Shown: positions 52,303 through 61,212, counted from the first letter of the stretch. The stretch is 64,000 nucleotides of DNA from Paenibacillus sp. UNC499MF (GCF_900107975.1 NZ_FNVF01000004.1:310001-374000); one strand, 5' to 3'. The notes: a model not told the origin generated them from the sequence alone. A program made the numbers and translations.

Positions 52303-52809
52303 ATGAACCCGAATAACCGAAAAAAAATAAAAAATGGTATGATATCCGTATTTTCGGCTGCATCTGTTTTTTTTGCGGTAACAGCTTATGCTGAACAAGG
52401 AGGCTATGCTAAACCGATAGAATTTTATCAGTCTTATGTTAGAAGCAATGTCAGTTATGAGATTAACAGGAATACTTACACAAGCAAATACAATTGTCTA
52501 GCTTATGTGTTGGGGGTCAGGGACTATACAATCTGGCCATGGGGTCAGAATAATCCAACATCCGGTGAAATGACTAATGTATTAAAACAATTCGGCTACA
52601 GTCCAATAAATAATGGATCACCTAACAATCCACCTAAATTGGTTACTTATGGTACGTTAAATAATGTTGGACATATAGGGAAAGTAGTAGAGGGAACTAA
52701 CAACGTAACAGATTCTAAATGGGGAGCATACGAACTGGTTAAGACATATTCACTGAGCCCCTATACTAGTTCTCCGGGATACGGACCCGCAGTCCAATAT
52801 TATTATTAG
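52303..52809 (+). CDS. small secreted protein with conserved-looking Cys and His, possible cysteine hydrolase
   Basis: 168 residues. Signal peptide 1-30 (KKIKNGMISVFSAASVFFAV...AYA). The mature part has KYNCLAYVLGVRDYTIWPWG, LKQFGYSP, NNVGHIGKVVEG, SKWGAYELVKTY. An Asn-Cys-aliphatic-Ala-Tyr start of a helix with a later Gly-His-Ile on a strand is the arrangement of NlpC/P60-like or related papain-fold enzymes and of some DUF families; I cannot assign it more exactly. GGAGGG precedes the ATG, 24 bases after the second binding protein, so co-transcription is likely. Very AT-rich (one line counted at 32% GC). Confidence 0.7.
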   Translation: MNPNNRKKIKNGMISVFSAASVFFAVTAYAEQGGYAKPIEFYQSYVRSNVSYEINRNTYTSKYNCLAYVLGVRDYTIWPWGQNNPTSGEMTNVLKQFGYSPINNGSPNNPPKLVTYGTLNNVGHIGKVVEGTNNVTDSKWGAYELVKTYSLSPYTSSPGYGPAVQYYY

Positions 52810-52820
52810 GAGGGATACGT

Positions 52821-53543
52821 GTGAAAAAAATAATTACATTTAGTGCGCTTGCGGGACTATTTTTGGGTCTTAGTTATACGTACCTGTTCAGCCCACCTAC
52901 CTCTGCCTCACTATCAACTAAAACCTATATAAATTTAACCGATATGCGGAAAGAAATAGACCGATTAACAAGAGAAGATCCTAGTTTAGGCCTTAGCTCC
53001 AATCCTTATGCTTTTATTAAAAACAATAAAGAATATGAGCGAATCGTTAAAATGGGTTACCCGGCGCTGCCTGTTATTGAAGAGCGGATTACGGAAGGAA
53101 ACAGTTTTGGATTGGATAAATATATTTTGGCAGCTGCGGCTGAAGAAATAGCCAAAGTTGATTTGAAAAAAAGTGAATTTAGATGGTCGGACCCCGAAGA
53201 ATTTACACGATCATGGAACCTCCATTTGAAAACTGTTCCGGATAAAGTAGACAAAATCGTGAGTTCCACGGAGTCTGCGGAATGGAAAAATGAAAAATTG
53301 GTTGAACTGGGTGCTCCTGCAATACCTTTTATTTTGGATATAGTAGAAAAAGGAGCAAAGGAACTGGAACCTTCGCTGCAAAAAATAGTCCATTCAAGCA
53401 CGGTCTCCTCTGTCTCACCCTCCCAGTTTAATGCGCAGCTGTGGAAAACCGACCATAAAGAAGATACACGAATTCTGAAAACAATGGTTGATAAAGCGGT
53501 AGAAAAGGAAGTTTCTACACATTTTCGAATGAACAAAAATTAA
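52821..53543 (+). CDS. secreted protein with two HEAT-like helical motifs, function unknown
   Basis: 240 residues starting at GTG (GGAGGG eight bases upstream), 11 bases after the previous stop. Signal peptide 1-30 (KKIITFSALAGLFLGLSYTY...SASLS), no lipobox Cys. The body is helical and charged; MGYPALPVIEERITEGNSFG and LGAPAIPFILDIVEKGAKEL are two copies of a HEAT-type unit (G-x-PAxPxI). KYILAAAAEEIAKVD lies between them. Such proteins often act as scaffolds. Last gene of the four-gene AT-rich unit, followed by a terminator. Confidence 0.7.
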   Translation: MKKIITFSALAGLFLGLSYTYLFSPPTSASLSTKTYINLTDMRKEIDRLTREDPSLGLSSNPYAFIKNNKEYERIVKMGYPALPVIEERITEGNSFGLDKYILAAAAEEIAKVDLKKSEFRWSDPEEFTRSWNLHLKTVPDKVDKIVSSTESAEWKNEKLVELGAPAIPFILDIVEKGAKELEPSLQKIVHSSTVSSVSPSQFNAQLWKTDHKEDTRILKTMVDKAVEKEVSTHFRMNKN

Positions 53544-53560
53544 GTAGGGTCTGTATGAAG

Positions 53561-53609
53561 GAGCTGTCTAAAGGTAGGTTACCTACTTTCGGACGGCTCT
53601 TGTCCTTTT
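53561..53609 (+). terminator. intrinsic terminator ending the AT-rich unit
   Basis: GAGC-T-GTC and GAC-G-GCTC enclose an inner AAAGGTAGGT/ACCTACTTT pairing; TTGTCCTTTT follows. It separates the secreted-protein genes from cydA. Confidence 0.7.
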
Positions 53610-53736
53610 AACGGAGACAATCAATAGTTGAATCAGGTACTATCTCTCCTCACTGACCAAACGCATAATTTCTTCCTTTTCGATCCATATTACAGGAAGG
53701 AATTGGGCCGGGTGGCTACAAAAGGAGTGTGGATCT

Positions 53737-55107
53737 ATGGATACCGTCGTGATGGCGCGGGCGCTGTTCGGCACGTCAATGGCGTTTCATATTATTTTTG
53801 CGACTCTCGGGGTCGGGGTTCCGATGATGATCGTGTTTGCGGAAATTATGTATCATGTCAAAAAAGACCGGGACTACGTGGTGCTCGCCAGAAGGTGGAC
53901 GAAAGCTTCGGGTATTCTGCTCGGCGTAGGCATCCCGTCGGGAACGATCGTCGGCGTGATGCTCTCTCTGCTCTGGCCGGGCTTCATGCGGATCGTCGGG
54001 CAGGTGATCGCCCTGCCGTTTCAGATCGAAATGTGGGCCTTTTTCTTCGAGGCCCTCTTTATGTCGATCTACTTGTACGCGGCCGACCGGCTGCCTCCGA
54101 TCGCCCGGATCGTCAGCGTCATCTTCGTGGCGATCGGGGCAAGCGCTTCGGCGGTGATGATCACGGACGCGCATGCCTTTATGAACACGCCGCGGGGGTT
54201 TACCATCAACGCGAACGGAGACTTCGTCGACATCCGTCCGTGGGAGGCCGTGTTCAACCCGAGCTTTTGGTCGACGGCCCTGCACGTGCTGTCTACCGCT
54301 TATATGACAGGCGCCTTCGCCGTGGCGTCGGTAGCGGCCTATAAGCTGTTGAAGGCGCGCAAAGCTCCCCGCGAAGCGGATTACCACCGCAAGGGACTGT
54401 TCCTCGCGCTCATCTTCGGCGGCATCATGACGGCCTTCACGGCGGTCAACGGACATGCGACGGCCCAGATGCTGCACCATCACATCCCCGAAAAGCTCGC
54501 CGCCGCCGAAGGGCTGTTCGAGACGCAGTCTCACGCCCCGCTTGCGATTTTCGGCAAAGTCGACGAAGAGACGCAGTCCATCAAGGGCGCGATCGAGCTG
54601 CCGGGCTTTCTCAGTCTGCTAGCAGGCAACCGTTTCGACACCGTGGTCCGGGGCCTCAACGAATTCCCGCGGGAGAACTGGCCGCCGCTGTACATTCACA
54701 CCCTCTTTAACCTGATGGTGTTCATCGGCATGTTCCTGCTTGCACTGGCCTTCCTGGGCCTGCTCATCCGCATCTGGTTCAAAAAGCCCTACCCGCGCTG
54801 GCTGTTGACCGTCCTTGTCGCTTCGGGGCCGCTCTCCATGCTGGGCATCGAAATTGGCTGGATTTTCAGCTGTACCGGCCGGCAGCCCTGGACGGTTTAC
54901 CACGTGCAGCGGACCAGCGAAGCCGCCCTGCAGTCCAAGGGCATCGGCACCCTGTTCGTCATGTTCATATCCGTCTACGCGTTCCTGCTTGTCGTGACGT
55001 CGATCGTCATGCACGTCTACTTCAAGCGGCATCCCGTCTCGGAAGCACTCGGACTTGCCGCCGCTAACGGAGAACAGCCTCAGGCTGCCAAGGGGGCGAT
55101 TACATGA
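53737..55107 (+). CDS. cydA: cytochrome bd-type quinol oxidase subunit I (YthA-like)
   Basis: 456 residues with nine or so membrane segments. Haem ligands visible: His18 (SMAFHIIFATLGVGVP) and His183 (STALHVLSTAYMTGAF), plus the Met in GPLSMLGIEIGW. The acidic pair of the proton path is in IEMWAFFFEALFMSIYLYA, and the GRQPW motif is FSCTGRQPWTVYHV. The Q-loop is short, as in the YthA/CIO branch of Gram-positives. It reduces O2 with quinol, conserving energy at low oxygen or under inhibitors. The ATG overlaps a strong AAAGGAG context; cydB overlaps its stop. Confidence 0.94.
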   Translation: MDTVVMARALFGTSMAFHIIFATLGVGVPMMIVFAEIMYHVKKDRDYVVLARRWTKASGILLGVGIPSGTIVGVMLSLLWPGFMRIVGQVIALPFQIEMWAFFFEALFMSIYLYAADRLPPIARIVSVIFVAIGASASAVMITDAHAFMNTPRGFTINANGDFVDIRPWEAVFNPSFWSTALHVLSTAYMTGAFAVASVAAYKLLKARKAPREADYHRKGLFLALIFGGIMTAFTAVNGHATAQMLHHHIPEKLAAAEGLFETQSHAPLAIFGKVDEETQSIKGAIELPGFLSLLAGNRFDTVVRGLNEFPRENWPPLYIHTLFNLMVFIGMFLLALAFLGLLIRIWFKKPYPRWLLTVLVASGPLSMLGIEIGWIFSCTGRQPWTVYHVQRTSEAALQSKGIGTLFVMFISVYAFLLVVTSIVMHVYFKRHPVSEALGLAAANGEQPQAAKGAIT

Positions 55108-56129
55108 GCGACGTAACCTTGGCGGTAAGCGTACTGTGGGTATTCCTGTTCACGTATTCGATTCTCGGCTCCATCGACTTCGGCGCGGGGTTCTGGGCGA
55201 TGTACTTCAGCGGTCAGCATCATACGAAGGCGGGAGCCCTCGCGAACCGGTATTTGTCGCCGACGTGGGAAGTGACGAACGTGTTTCTCGTCCTGTTCGT
55301 CGTGGCGCTTGCGGGTTTCTTCCCGAAGGCGACCCACATGCTGGGCGCGGCCCTGCTCGTGCCGGTCTCGCTCGTTCTCCTGCTGCTGCTCATACGCAGC
55401 ACGTTCATGGTCTACGCCTATTCCGTGGCCAAGCACGGCCGCCTGCTGCGGGTCGTTTCCGGGATAACGGGCCTCCTTATTCCGGGGCTTCTGGTCAGCG
55501 TGCTGCCGATCACGCTGGGGGGATTCGTCACCGTCGAAAACGGTGTGCCGGCCCTTCACCTCGGCGAACTGTTCACCAGTTTGACGGAGTACGCGCATCT
55601 GGGCTTCGGGCTGTCGACCGAGCTGTTCATGTCCGCGCTCTTCCTGGCGGACTACTCCCGCGAGGCGGGGGACGAGGAGACGTACCGCGATTACCGCAGG
55701 CTGGCGATTATCTGGGGGCCGATTAACCTTCTGATGGCCCTGCTCACCGTGAGCACCTTTTCCGAGCATGCGCCCTGGATGGTAGAGGGTTTCAAGCGCT
55801 ACGCCCCCTGGTTTGGCCTTTCCGTGGCCGCCTTTATCACTGCCTATATTTTGCTGCTAAAAAGAAGGCCGGACGGACGCAGCGGTTACCCGCGGGCTTC
55901 GATCATCACGGTCATCATCCAGTACGGACTGGCGAGCTATGCGTATTTTTCCGCTCACATGCCTTACCTGGTGTATCCTCATTTAACGTTCGACGAAGGG
56001 ATTACGAACCCGACGATGTTCCGTTCGCTTTTTATCGGATATATCGTCAGCTCGGCTATTCTGGTCCCGGTTTTCTACCTGTTCTGGAGGCTTTTTCTCA
56101 AAGACAAACGTTATCTGCAAAAGGAATAG
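55104..56129 (+). CDS. cydB: cytochrome bd-type quinol oxidase subunit II (YthB-like)
   Basis: 341 residues, eight to nine membrane segments. Typical CydB start: VLWVFLFTYSILGSIDFGAG FW (signature F-x-x-x-Y-x-x-L-x-G-x-D-F-G-x-G), then LSPTWEVTNVFLVLFVVALA. Its ATG overlaps the cydA stop by four bases, so the two are translated together. No cydCD-type genes follow immediately; the next ABC genes are of the multidrug heterodimer type with their own promoter. Confidence 0.93.
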   Translation: MSDVTLAVSVLWVFLFTYSILGSIDFGAGFWAMYFSGQHHTKAGALANRYLSPTWEVTNVFLVLFVVALAGFFPKATHMLGAALLVPVSLVLLLLLIRSTFMVYAYSVAKHGRLLRVVSGITGLLIPGLLVSVLPITLGGFVTVENGVPALHLGELFTSLTEYAHLGFGLSTELFMSALFLADYSREAGDEETYRDYRRLAIIWGPINLLMALLTVSTFSEHAPWMVEGFKRYAPWFGLSVAAFITAYILLLKRRPDGRSGYPRASIITVIIQYGLASYAYFSAHMPYLVYPHLTFDEGITNPTMFRSLFIGYIVSSAILVPVFYLFWRLFLKDKRYLQKE

Positions 56130-56201
56130 ATCGGAGCAAACGGGGCCCTTCCGGGGCCCTGTTCCAGTTTGGTTATAACGATTTTCTCCGGCTTGTTCGG
56201 G

Positions 56202-56231
56202 TTGACATTCCTTTCCAACGGGTGATACAAT
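56202..56231 (+). promoter_or_regulatory. promoter for the leader peptide and ABC exporter
   Basis: TTGACA, an 18-base spacer, TACAAT. Both hexamers are near consensus. Start of transcription about 56238. Confidence 0.85.
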
Positions 56232-56288
56232 CACACCTAGTTGACGCGAAAGCGCAGAAAAATGACCGGAGAAGAAAGGGTGGTATCG

Positions 56289-56387
56289 ATGTTTAGAATG
56301 TTGCCTGTGCATGGACTGCATCCGTATGCAGTGAACAAGGGAACAGCTCAATATTCGGTACACCCGTTAAACCGCACGTCGGGATAG
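56289..56387 (+). CDS. 32-residue leader peptide, probable attenuator of the ABC exporter
   Basis: ATG preceded by AAAGGGTGG at five bases. The peptide reads MFRMLPVHGLHPYAVNKG, then TAQYSVHPLNRTSG and stops. It is hydrophilic, with no signal or membrane segment. It lies between a strong promoter and an intrinsic terminator (56471-56509) in front of a BmrCD-like heterodimeric exporter. In Bacillus subtilis the same layout (bmrB leader, terminator, bmrCD) gives antibiotic induction by ribosome stalling. A small AGCGC/GCGCT hairpin at about 56445-56465 may be part of the competing structure. Translation of this frame is inferred, not proven. Confidence 0.7.
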   Translation: MFRMLPVHGLHPYAVNKGTAQYSVHPLNRTSG

Positions 56388-56470
56388 CGGCGTTCAGACG
56401 CCCGCATTTTCCTGAATAAGGGCTGCCAGCAGCCGGTTTAATGAAGCGCAGACTTTGCCGCGCTTTTTGA

Positions 56471-56509
56471 GGACGTACCGTTTGTTTGTTGAACGGTGCG
56501 TCCTTTTTT
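56471..56509 (+). terminator. attenuator terminator in the exporter leader
   Basis: GGACG-T-ACCGTT-TGTTTGTTG-AACGGT-G-CGTCC followed by TTTTTTCG. It lies 84 bases after the leader-peptide stop and 103 before the exporter start, so readthrough is required for exporter expression. Confidence 0.85.
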
Positions 56510-56611
56510 CGTGGCCCCGCAAGGAGGCCGCCCTCATTTTTCTACATAGAAACGAACGCGGAAACGGAGAAAAAGAGCGTTTTTCGTGGATTAAGAAAGA
56601 AGGTGACCTGT

Positions 56612-58363
56612 TTGTTCAGTATTTTGCAGAAGCTGAGCTGGTTTTTCAAAAGGCATTGGATCCGCTACACCGTAGCGATTACGCTGCTGATCGTGGCCGG
56701 TATCGCGGAAATTATTCCTCCGAAGATTCTCGGTTACGCGGTCGACGAGATTCATATGGGCTCGATTACGGCGGACCGGCTGTTCGCCATGATCGCGTGG
56801 ACGCTGGGAATTACGGTCATTATTTATTTGATGACCTATGTTTGGATGTACCAGTTGTTCGGAGGCGCTTTTCTGGTGGAACGCGTGCTGCGTTCCAGAT
56901 TTATGCGGCATCTGCTGAAGATGACGCCGACCTTTTTCGAAAAGTACCGGACGGGCGATCTGATGGCCCGCGCCACCAATGATCTCCGGTCCGTCTCCGC
57001 TACGGCGGGCTTCGGTATTTTGACGCTGGTCGATTCCAGCGCGTTTATGCTCGTAATTCTTTTTACGATGGGCGTCACGATCTCCTGGAAGCTTACGTTC
57101 GCGGCCCTGCTGCCGCTTCCGTTCATTGCGCTGGCCATGAAGTTTTACGGCAAAACGATTCACGAGCGGTACATGATCGCGCAGGATGCGTTCGGCCAGA
57201 TGAACGACCAGGTGCTGGAAGCGACGGCGGGCGTCCGGGTTCTGCGGGCGTACGTTCAGGAAGCCAACGAGCAGGAACGCTTCCGCGAGCTGACGGAGGA
57301 TGTGTACGACAAGAATATTGCGGTCGCCAAGATCGACGCTTTGTTCGATCCGACCATTAAGCTGCTCGTCGGGGCGAGTTACCTGATCGGCCTTGGCTAC
57401 GGCGCGTATCTCGTGTTTCAGACGGAGCTTACGCTGGGGCAGCTCCTATCCTTCAACATTTACCTCGGGATGCTGATCTGGCCGATGTTCGCGATAGGCG
57501 AGCTTATCAACATCATGCAGCGGGGCAATGCTTCTCTGGACCGGGTCAACGAAACGCTGGGATACCGGCCCGATGTGCAGGACGTCCCGCAGCCGGCTGC
57601 GGATGCGAAGCCGGGGACGATCGGCTTCCGGGAAGCCGCGTTCAAATACCCGTCCTCCGTTATTCCCAATCTGGAGGACATTACCTTCACGCTGCGCCAA
57701 GGGGAGACCCTCGGCGTGGTCGGCCGGACCGGCAGCGGGAAATCCACGCTGCTGAAGCAGCTGCTGCGGCAGTACCCGGCCGGCGGCGGCTCGATCACCA
57801 TCGACGGCGTGCCTATCCAGCAGATTCCGCTGGAGAAGCTGCAGTCGTGGATCGGCTACGTGCCGCAGGAGCAGATTCTGTTCTCCAAGACCGTGCGGGA
57901 GAACATCAAGTTCGGCAAGTCCGACGCCAGCGAGGACGAAGTGCTGCAGGCAATCGAGCGGGCGGCTTTCACGCAGGACATCGGGACGCTGGCGAACGGG
58001 CTCGACACGCTTGTCGGCGAGAAGGGCGTAGCCCTGTCCGGCGGCCAGAAGCAGCGTGTCTCGCTGGCGAGAGCCTTGATCGCCGACCCGGAAATTCTGC
58101 TGCTCGATGATGCGATGTCGGCCGTGGATGCACGGACCGAAGCGAGAATCATCGAGAACATCCGGCGGGAGCGTGCCGGCAAAACGACGCTCATCTCCAC
58201 GCATCGGCTGTCCGCCATCGAGCACGCGGACCGGATTCTCGTCCTCGACGAGGGCCGGATTGTCGAAGCGGGAACCCACGAAGAGCTGCTGGCGCTGGGC
58301 GGCTGGTATAAGGAACAGTACGAGCGTCAGCAGGTCGAATCCAATTTGACGGAAGCGGGGTGA
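56612..58363 (+). CDS. heterodimeric ABC multidrug exporter, BmrC-like subunit with degenerate ATP site
   Basis: 584 residues from TTG, six bases after AAGGTG. Six membrane segments in the first 310 residues (RYTVAITLLIVAGIAEIIPP at the start), then the nucleotide-binding domain: Walker A GRTGSGKSTLLK, Q-loop GYVPQEQILFS, signature ALSGGQKQRVSLARAL, Walker B LLLDDAMSAVD, H-loop STHRLSA. The catalytic Glu after Walker B is Asp, the mark of the non-canonical site in BmrCD-type heterodimers. With the next gene it should form a drug or lipid exporter. The frame extends upstream to 56486 across the terminator and is not translated there. Confidence 0.92.
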   Translation: MFSILQKLSWFFKRHWIRYTVAITLLIVAGIAEIIPPKILGYAVDEIHMGSITADRLFAMIAWTLGITVIIYLMTYVWMYQLFGGAFLVERVLRSRFMRHLLKMTPTFFEKYRTGDLMARATNDLRSVSATAGFGILTLVDSSAFMLVILFTMGVTISWKLTFAALLPLPFIALAMKFYGKTIHERYMIAQDAFGQMNDQVLEATAGVRVLRAYVQEANEQERFRELTEDVYDKNIAVAKIDALFDPTIKLLVGASYLIGLGYGAYLVFQTELTLGQLLSFNIYLGMLIWPMFAIGELINIMQRGNASLDRVNETLGYRPDVQDVPQPAADAKPGTIGFREAAFKYPSSVIPNLEDITFTLRQGETLGVVGRTGSGKSTLLKQLLRQYPAGGGSITIDGVPIQQIPLEKLQSWIGYVPQEQILFSKTVRENIKFGKSDASEDEVLQAIERAAFTQDIGTLANGLDTLVGEKGVALSGGQKQRVSLARALIADPEILLLDDAMSAVDARTEARIIENIRRERAGKTTLISTHRLSAIEHADRILVLDEGRIVEAGTHEELLALGGWYKEQYERQQVESNLTEAG

Positions 58364-58369
58364 TCGGCC

Positions 58370-60448
58370 TTGCACACAGGCAAACGTTTGGTGCAGTACG
58401 CACTTCATCATAAAAAATTGTTTATTCTTGCCCTTCTTATGCTTACGGTCGCGGTGGCGGCGGAGCTGTCGGGTCCTTTTATCGCCAAGCGGATGATCGA
58501 CACGCATATCCTCGGAATCGAGCAGCCCTGGTACAAAATCCGGCAGGAAGCCGGCAGTGCCGGAATTGCCGCTGAAAACGGGGACACCGTAACCTACGGA
58601 GGTGACGTCTACAAACGCGGAGACCGTTTCGCGGAAGGCGAAGCGCGCGGTGACGAAGCCAGGCTGCTTCAGGTCGGCACGCGGTTCGTTTTCGTTAACG
58701 GGCCAATCGCCTTCGACGGCCAGCGGTCCTGGCAGGACGGCAAGCTGACGGTCACGAGAGGCGGAGAGAACGCCGTATACGAGGCGAAGTCGCTGACCCA
58801 AGGCGAGCTGTATGTGTTCTACCGGCCGGAACTGGCCAAATTAATCCGGCTTGCCCTGCTTTATCTAGGGCTGCTGGCCGTAGCGGCTGTTTTCACTTTC
58901 GGAGAACGATATATGCTCCAGGTTTCCGCGAACCGGGTTATCCAGAAGCTGCGGCTGGATGTGTACAGGCAGATTCAGCGCCTGCCCATCCATTATTTCG
59001 ATAATCTACCGGCCGGAAAAGTCGTATCCAGAGTGACCAACGATACCGAGGCCGTCCGCGATTTGTTCGTGACGGTTCTGGCGAACTTTTTCACCGGCTT
59101 CGTTTATATCACCGGTATCTTTATCGCCTTGTTCCTACTGGACGTGAAGCTGGGCGCGATTTGTCTTCTGATCGTTCCGCTGCTGGTGGTCTGGATCATC
59201 GTTTACCGTAAATACGCTTCGCGGTACAACAAAATCATCCGTTCGCGCTTAAGCGACATTAACGGGATGATCAATGAAGCGATCCAGGGGATGACGATCA
59301 TCCGTGCGTTCCGCCGCCAGAAAGAGACGATGGAGGAGTTTGAAACGCTCAACGAGGACTACCTCAAACACCAGCAGAAGCTGCAAAGCTTGAACGCCTT
59401 CACCTCCCATAACCTGGTCGGGGTGCTGCGGAACATATCTTTCGCGCTGCTGCTCTGGCATTTCGGGGGCGCCGCGATGGGGACGGGAGCCGAATCCGTA
59501 ATCTCCTTCGGGGTGCTGTATGCTTTCATCGACTACTTGAACCGGCTCTTCCAGCCGATCACGGGAATCGTGAATCAGCTTGCGACGCTCGACCAATCCA
59601 TCATTTCGGCCGGACGCGTATTCGAGCTGATGGATGAGCCCGGCGAAGACGTGGCCGAAGGCCGTCTGCCCCGCTACAAAGGCAACGTCAGCTTCGAGCA
59701 GGTTTCCTTTGCTTACAAGGAAGATTATGTGCTCAAGAACATCTCCTTCGAGGCGAAGCAAGGTCAGACAGTGGCACTGGTGGGTCATACCGGCTCCGGC
59801 AAAAGCTCCATCATGAATCTGCTGTTCCGGTTCTATGATCCGCAGAAAGGAACGATCCGGGTGGACGGCCAGGATATTACGGCCATGCCCAAGCAGCTCC
59901 TGCGTCAGCACATGGGAATCGTACTGCAGGATCCGTTCCTCTTCACGGGCACGATTGCGAGCAATGTCAGCCTCGGAGACGGCACGATTTCGCGGGAGAA
60001 GGCGGATGCGGCGCTGCGCGATGTCGGCGGCGAGCGCATATTCGCCAACCTGCCGGGTGGCTTTGACGAGCCTGTGCTTGAAAAAGGGAGCACCCTCTCC
60101 GCGGGCCAGCGGCAGCTGATCTCGTTTGCGCGTGCGCTTGCTTTCGATCCGGCGATTCTGATCCTGGACGAAGCGACCGCCAACATCGATACGGAGACGG
60201 AAGCCGTGATTCAGGCCGCGCTCGATGTCGTCAAGAAAGGCCGGACCACTTTCATCATCGCGCACCGGCTGTCTACGATCCGCAGCGCGGATCTGATTCT
60301 GGTCCTGCACCGCGGAGAGATTGTGGAACGGGGGAATCACGAAGAACTGCTGGAGCTTGGCGGCCGATACTCCCAGATGTACCGCCTGCAGCAGGGAGGC
60401 GGCGCTGCCCCGGACGGTGTCACAACCGGTATAGCCTCTTCTACTTAG
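58370..60448 (+). CDS. heterodimeric ABC multidrug exporter, BmrD-like subunit with consensus ATP site
   Basis: 692 residues, TTG start after GGGGTGA, six bases from the previous stop. Between membrane segments 1 and 2 lies an extra domain of roughly 110 residues outside the membrane (about 45-155, Gly/Asp/Arg-rich), as in BmrD. Nucleotide-binding domain: Walker A GHTGSGKSSIMNL, Q-loop GIVLQDPFLF, signature TLSAGQRQLISFARAL, Walker B LILDEATANID with intact Glu, H-loop IAHRLSTIR. Its signature has Ala in place of the middle Gly (LSAGQ), which composes the degenerate site across the dimer. Confidence 0.92.
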   Translation: MHTGKRLVQYALHHKKLFILALLMLTVAVAAELSGPFIAKRMIDTHILGIEQPWYKIRQEAGSAGIAAENGDTVTYGGDVYKRGDRFAEGEARGDEARLLQVGTRFVFVNGPIAFDGQRSWQDGKLTVTRGGENAVYEAKSLTQGELYVFYRPELAKLIRLALLYLGLLAVAAVFTFGERYMLQVSANRVIQKLRLDVYRQIQRLPIHYFDNLPAGKVVSRVTNDTEAVRDLFVTVLANFFTGFVYITGIFIALFLLDVKLGAICLLIVPLLVVWIIVYRKYASRYNKIIRSRLSDINGMINEAIQGMTIIRAFRRQKETMEEFETLNEDYLKHQQKLQSLNAFTSHNLVGVLRNISFALLLWHFGGAAMGTGAESVISFGVLYAFIDYLNRLFQPITGIVNQLATLDQSIISAGRVFELMDEPGEDVAEGRLPRYKGNVSFEQVSFAYKEDYVLKNISFEAKQGQTVALVGHTGSGKSSIMNLLFRFYDPQKGTIRVDGQDITAMPKQLLRQHMGIVLQDPFLFTGTIASNVSLGDGTISREKADAALRDVGGERIFANLPGGFDEPVLEKGSTLSAGQRQLISFARALAFDPAILILDEATANIDTETEAVIQAALDVVKKGRTTFIIAHRLSTIRSADLILVLHRGEIVERGNHEELLELGGRYSQMYRLQQGGGAAPDGVTTGIASST

Positions 60449-60593
60449 AAGCCGCCTGGGGAGGCTCCGGCCCGCCGCTGCCCGTCGTCCGGTTCACGCG
60501 GCAGAACATGCCGGTGGACGATTCGTGACTGTGCCAAGCTTGCAGCAGATTTTCGGGAGAGGGCCTCCTTTCCTTTCCTTCACTATTTATGCC

Positions 60594-60622
60594 GGGCCCG
60601 GATAAGTCCGGGTCCTTTTTTT
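60594..60622 (+). terminator. intrinsic terminator of the ABC exporter operon
   Basis: GGGCCCGGA-TAAG-TCCGGGTCC (one G-T pair) followed by seven T. Confidence 0.85.
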
Positions 60623-60663
60623 ATAAAATTTAAGGTATAATTAGGAAGAAAGAAGGCGGACGA

Positions 60664-60723
60664 ATGAAACGCGAAGACGTCCTCGTACGTAAATTAAACG
60701 AAGGGTCACAAAATTCCGGGTGA
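60664..60723 (+). CDS. possible 19-residue peptide or gene remnant
   Basis: ATG preceded by AGAAGGCGG at six bases and by TATAAT about 25 bases upstream; reads MKREDVLVRKLNEGSQNSG then TGA. It may be a small peptide, a leader for the membrane protein gene at 60865, or the remains of a longer gene. No homology recognised. Confidence 0.25.
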   Translation: MKREDVLVRKLNEGSQNSG

Positions 60724-60864
60724 AACGGCTTGCATGATTCGCGGACTGCTCCCGCGTTTATGTAGGGTTGTCCGGCCCGAGAGCTATTCCCATCCGGGTG
60801 GAAAATCAAATAGGACGGGGCGTTTCATTCATACGCCGCCATCCTGCGAAAAGAGGGATTTATC

Positions 60865-61170
60865 GTGAGTTCGGAAACGAAACGCGTTTTGAATGTGGTT
60901 CAGCTTATTGTGGAAATCGGAATCATTATCGGCTACGTTGTCGGCCTTATCCCGTTCGGATTCTTATGGTCCGGCGGCTGGGTGGTGCCTCTCGTATTCG
61001 TGAGCGCCGTGATCGGCCTGATCAACGGCAACCGGACACTGCTTCCGGCGGTCGTCAACATCGTGCTGGCGTTCCTCAGCTTCATCCCGCTCGTCGGCTA
61101 TGTCACGAGAATCGTCGGTCTGCTGGTGTCCGCGTACAACATTTCCCTGATCAGACGCGACCAATACTAA
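60865..61170 (+). CDS. small integral membrane protein, function unknown
   Basis: 101 residues, GTG start nine bases after GAGGG. Three hydrophobic segments at about 10-30, 35-52 and 58-90 (VVQLIVEIGIIIGYVVGLIP, GGWVVPLVFVSAVIGLI, LPAVVNIVLAFLSFIPLVGY). The C-terminus is short and charged (LIRRDQY), predicted inside. It resembles many small uncharacterised Bacillota membrane proteins. Flanked by terminators on both sides, so transcribed alone. Confidence 0.72.
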   Translation: MSSETKRVLNVVQLIVEIGIIIGYVVGLIPFGFLWSGGWVVPLVFVSAVIGLINGNRTLLPAVVNIVLAFLSFIPLVGYVTRIVGLLVSAYNISLIRRDQY

Positions 61171-61212
61171 GCTCAGCTCCTTCCCGGGAAGCTGCGGCGC
61201 TTTGAACGAAAG

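Larger units (their letters stand above)
60449..60863. other. intergenic region after the exporter operon
   Basis: Holds the terminator at 60594-60622, a TATAAT at 60636-60641 and a very short open frame at 60664-60723. The rest shows no recognisable gene or RNA. Confidence 0.45.

Noticed and set aside
50233-53543. Mobile element or prophage origin of the AT-rich block
   Set aside because: No transposase, integrase, tRNA border or clear flanking direct repeat could be seen; only base composition suggests transfer.
56141-56161. GGGGCCC/GGGGCCC element after cydB as a terminator
   Set aside because: It is a repeat of a self-complementary hexamer with no T tract; termination there is not supported.
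56271-56291. AGGGTGGTATCG resembling a T-box antiterminator motif
   Set aside because: It is only about 35 bases from the predicted transcription start, has no Stem I or following terminator at the right distance, and serves as the ribosome site of the leader peptide.
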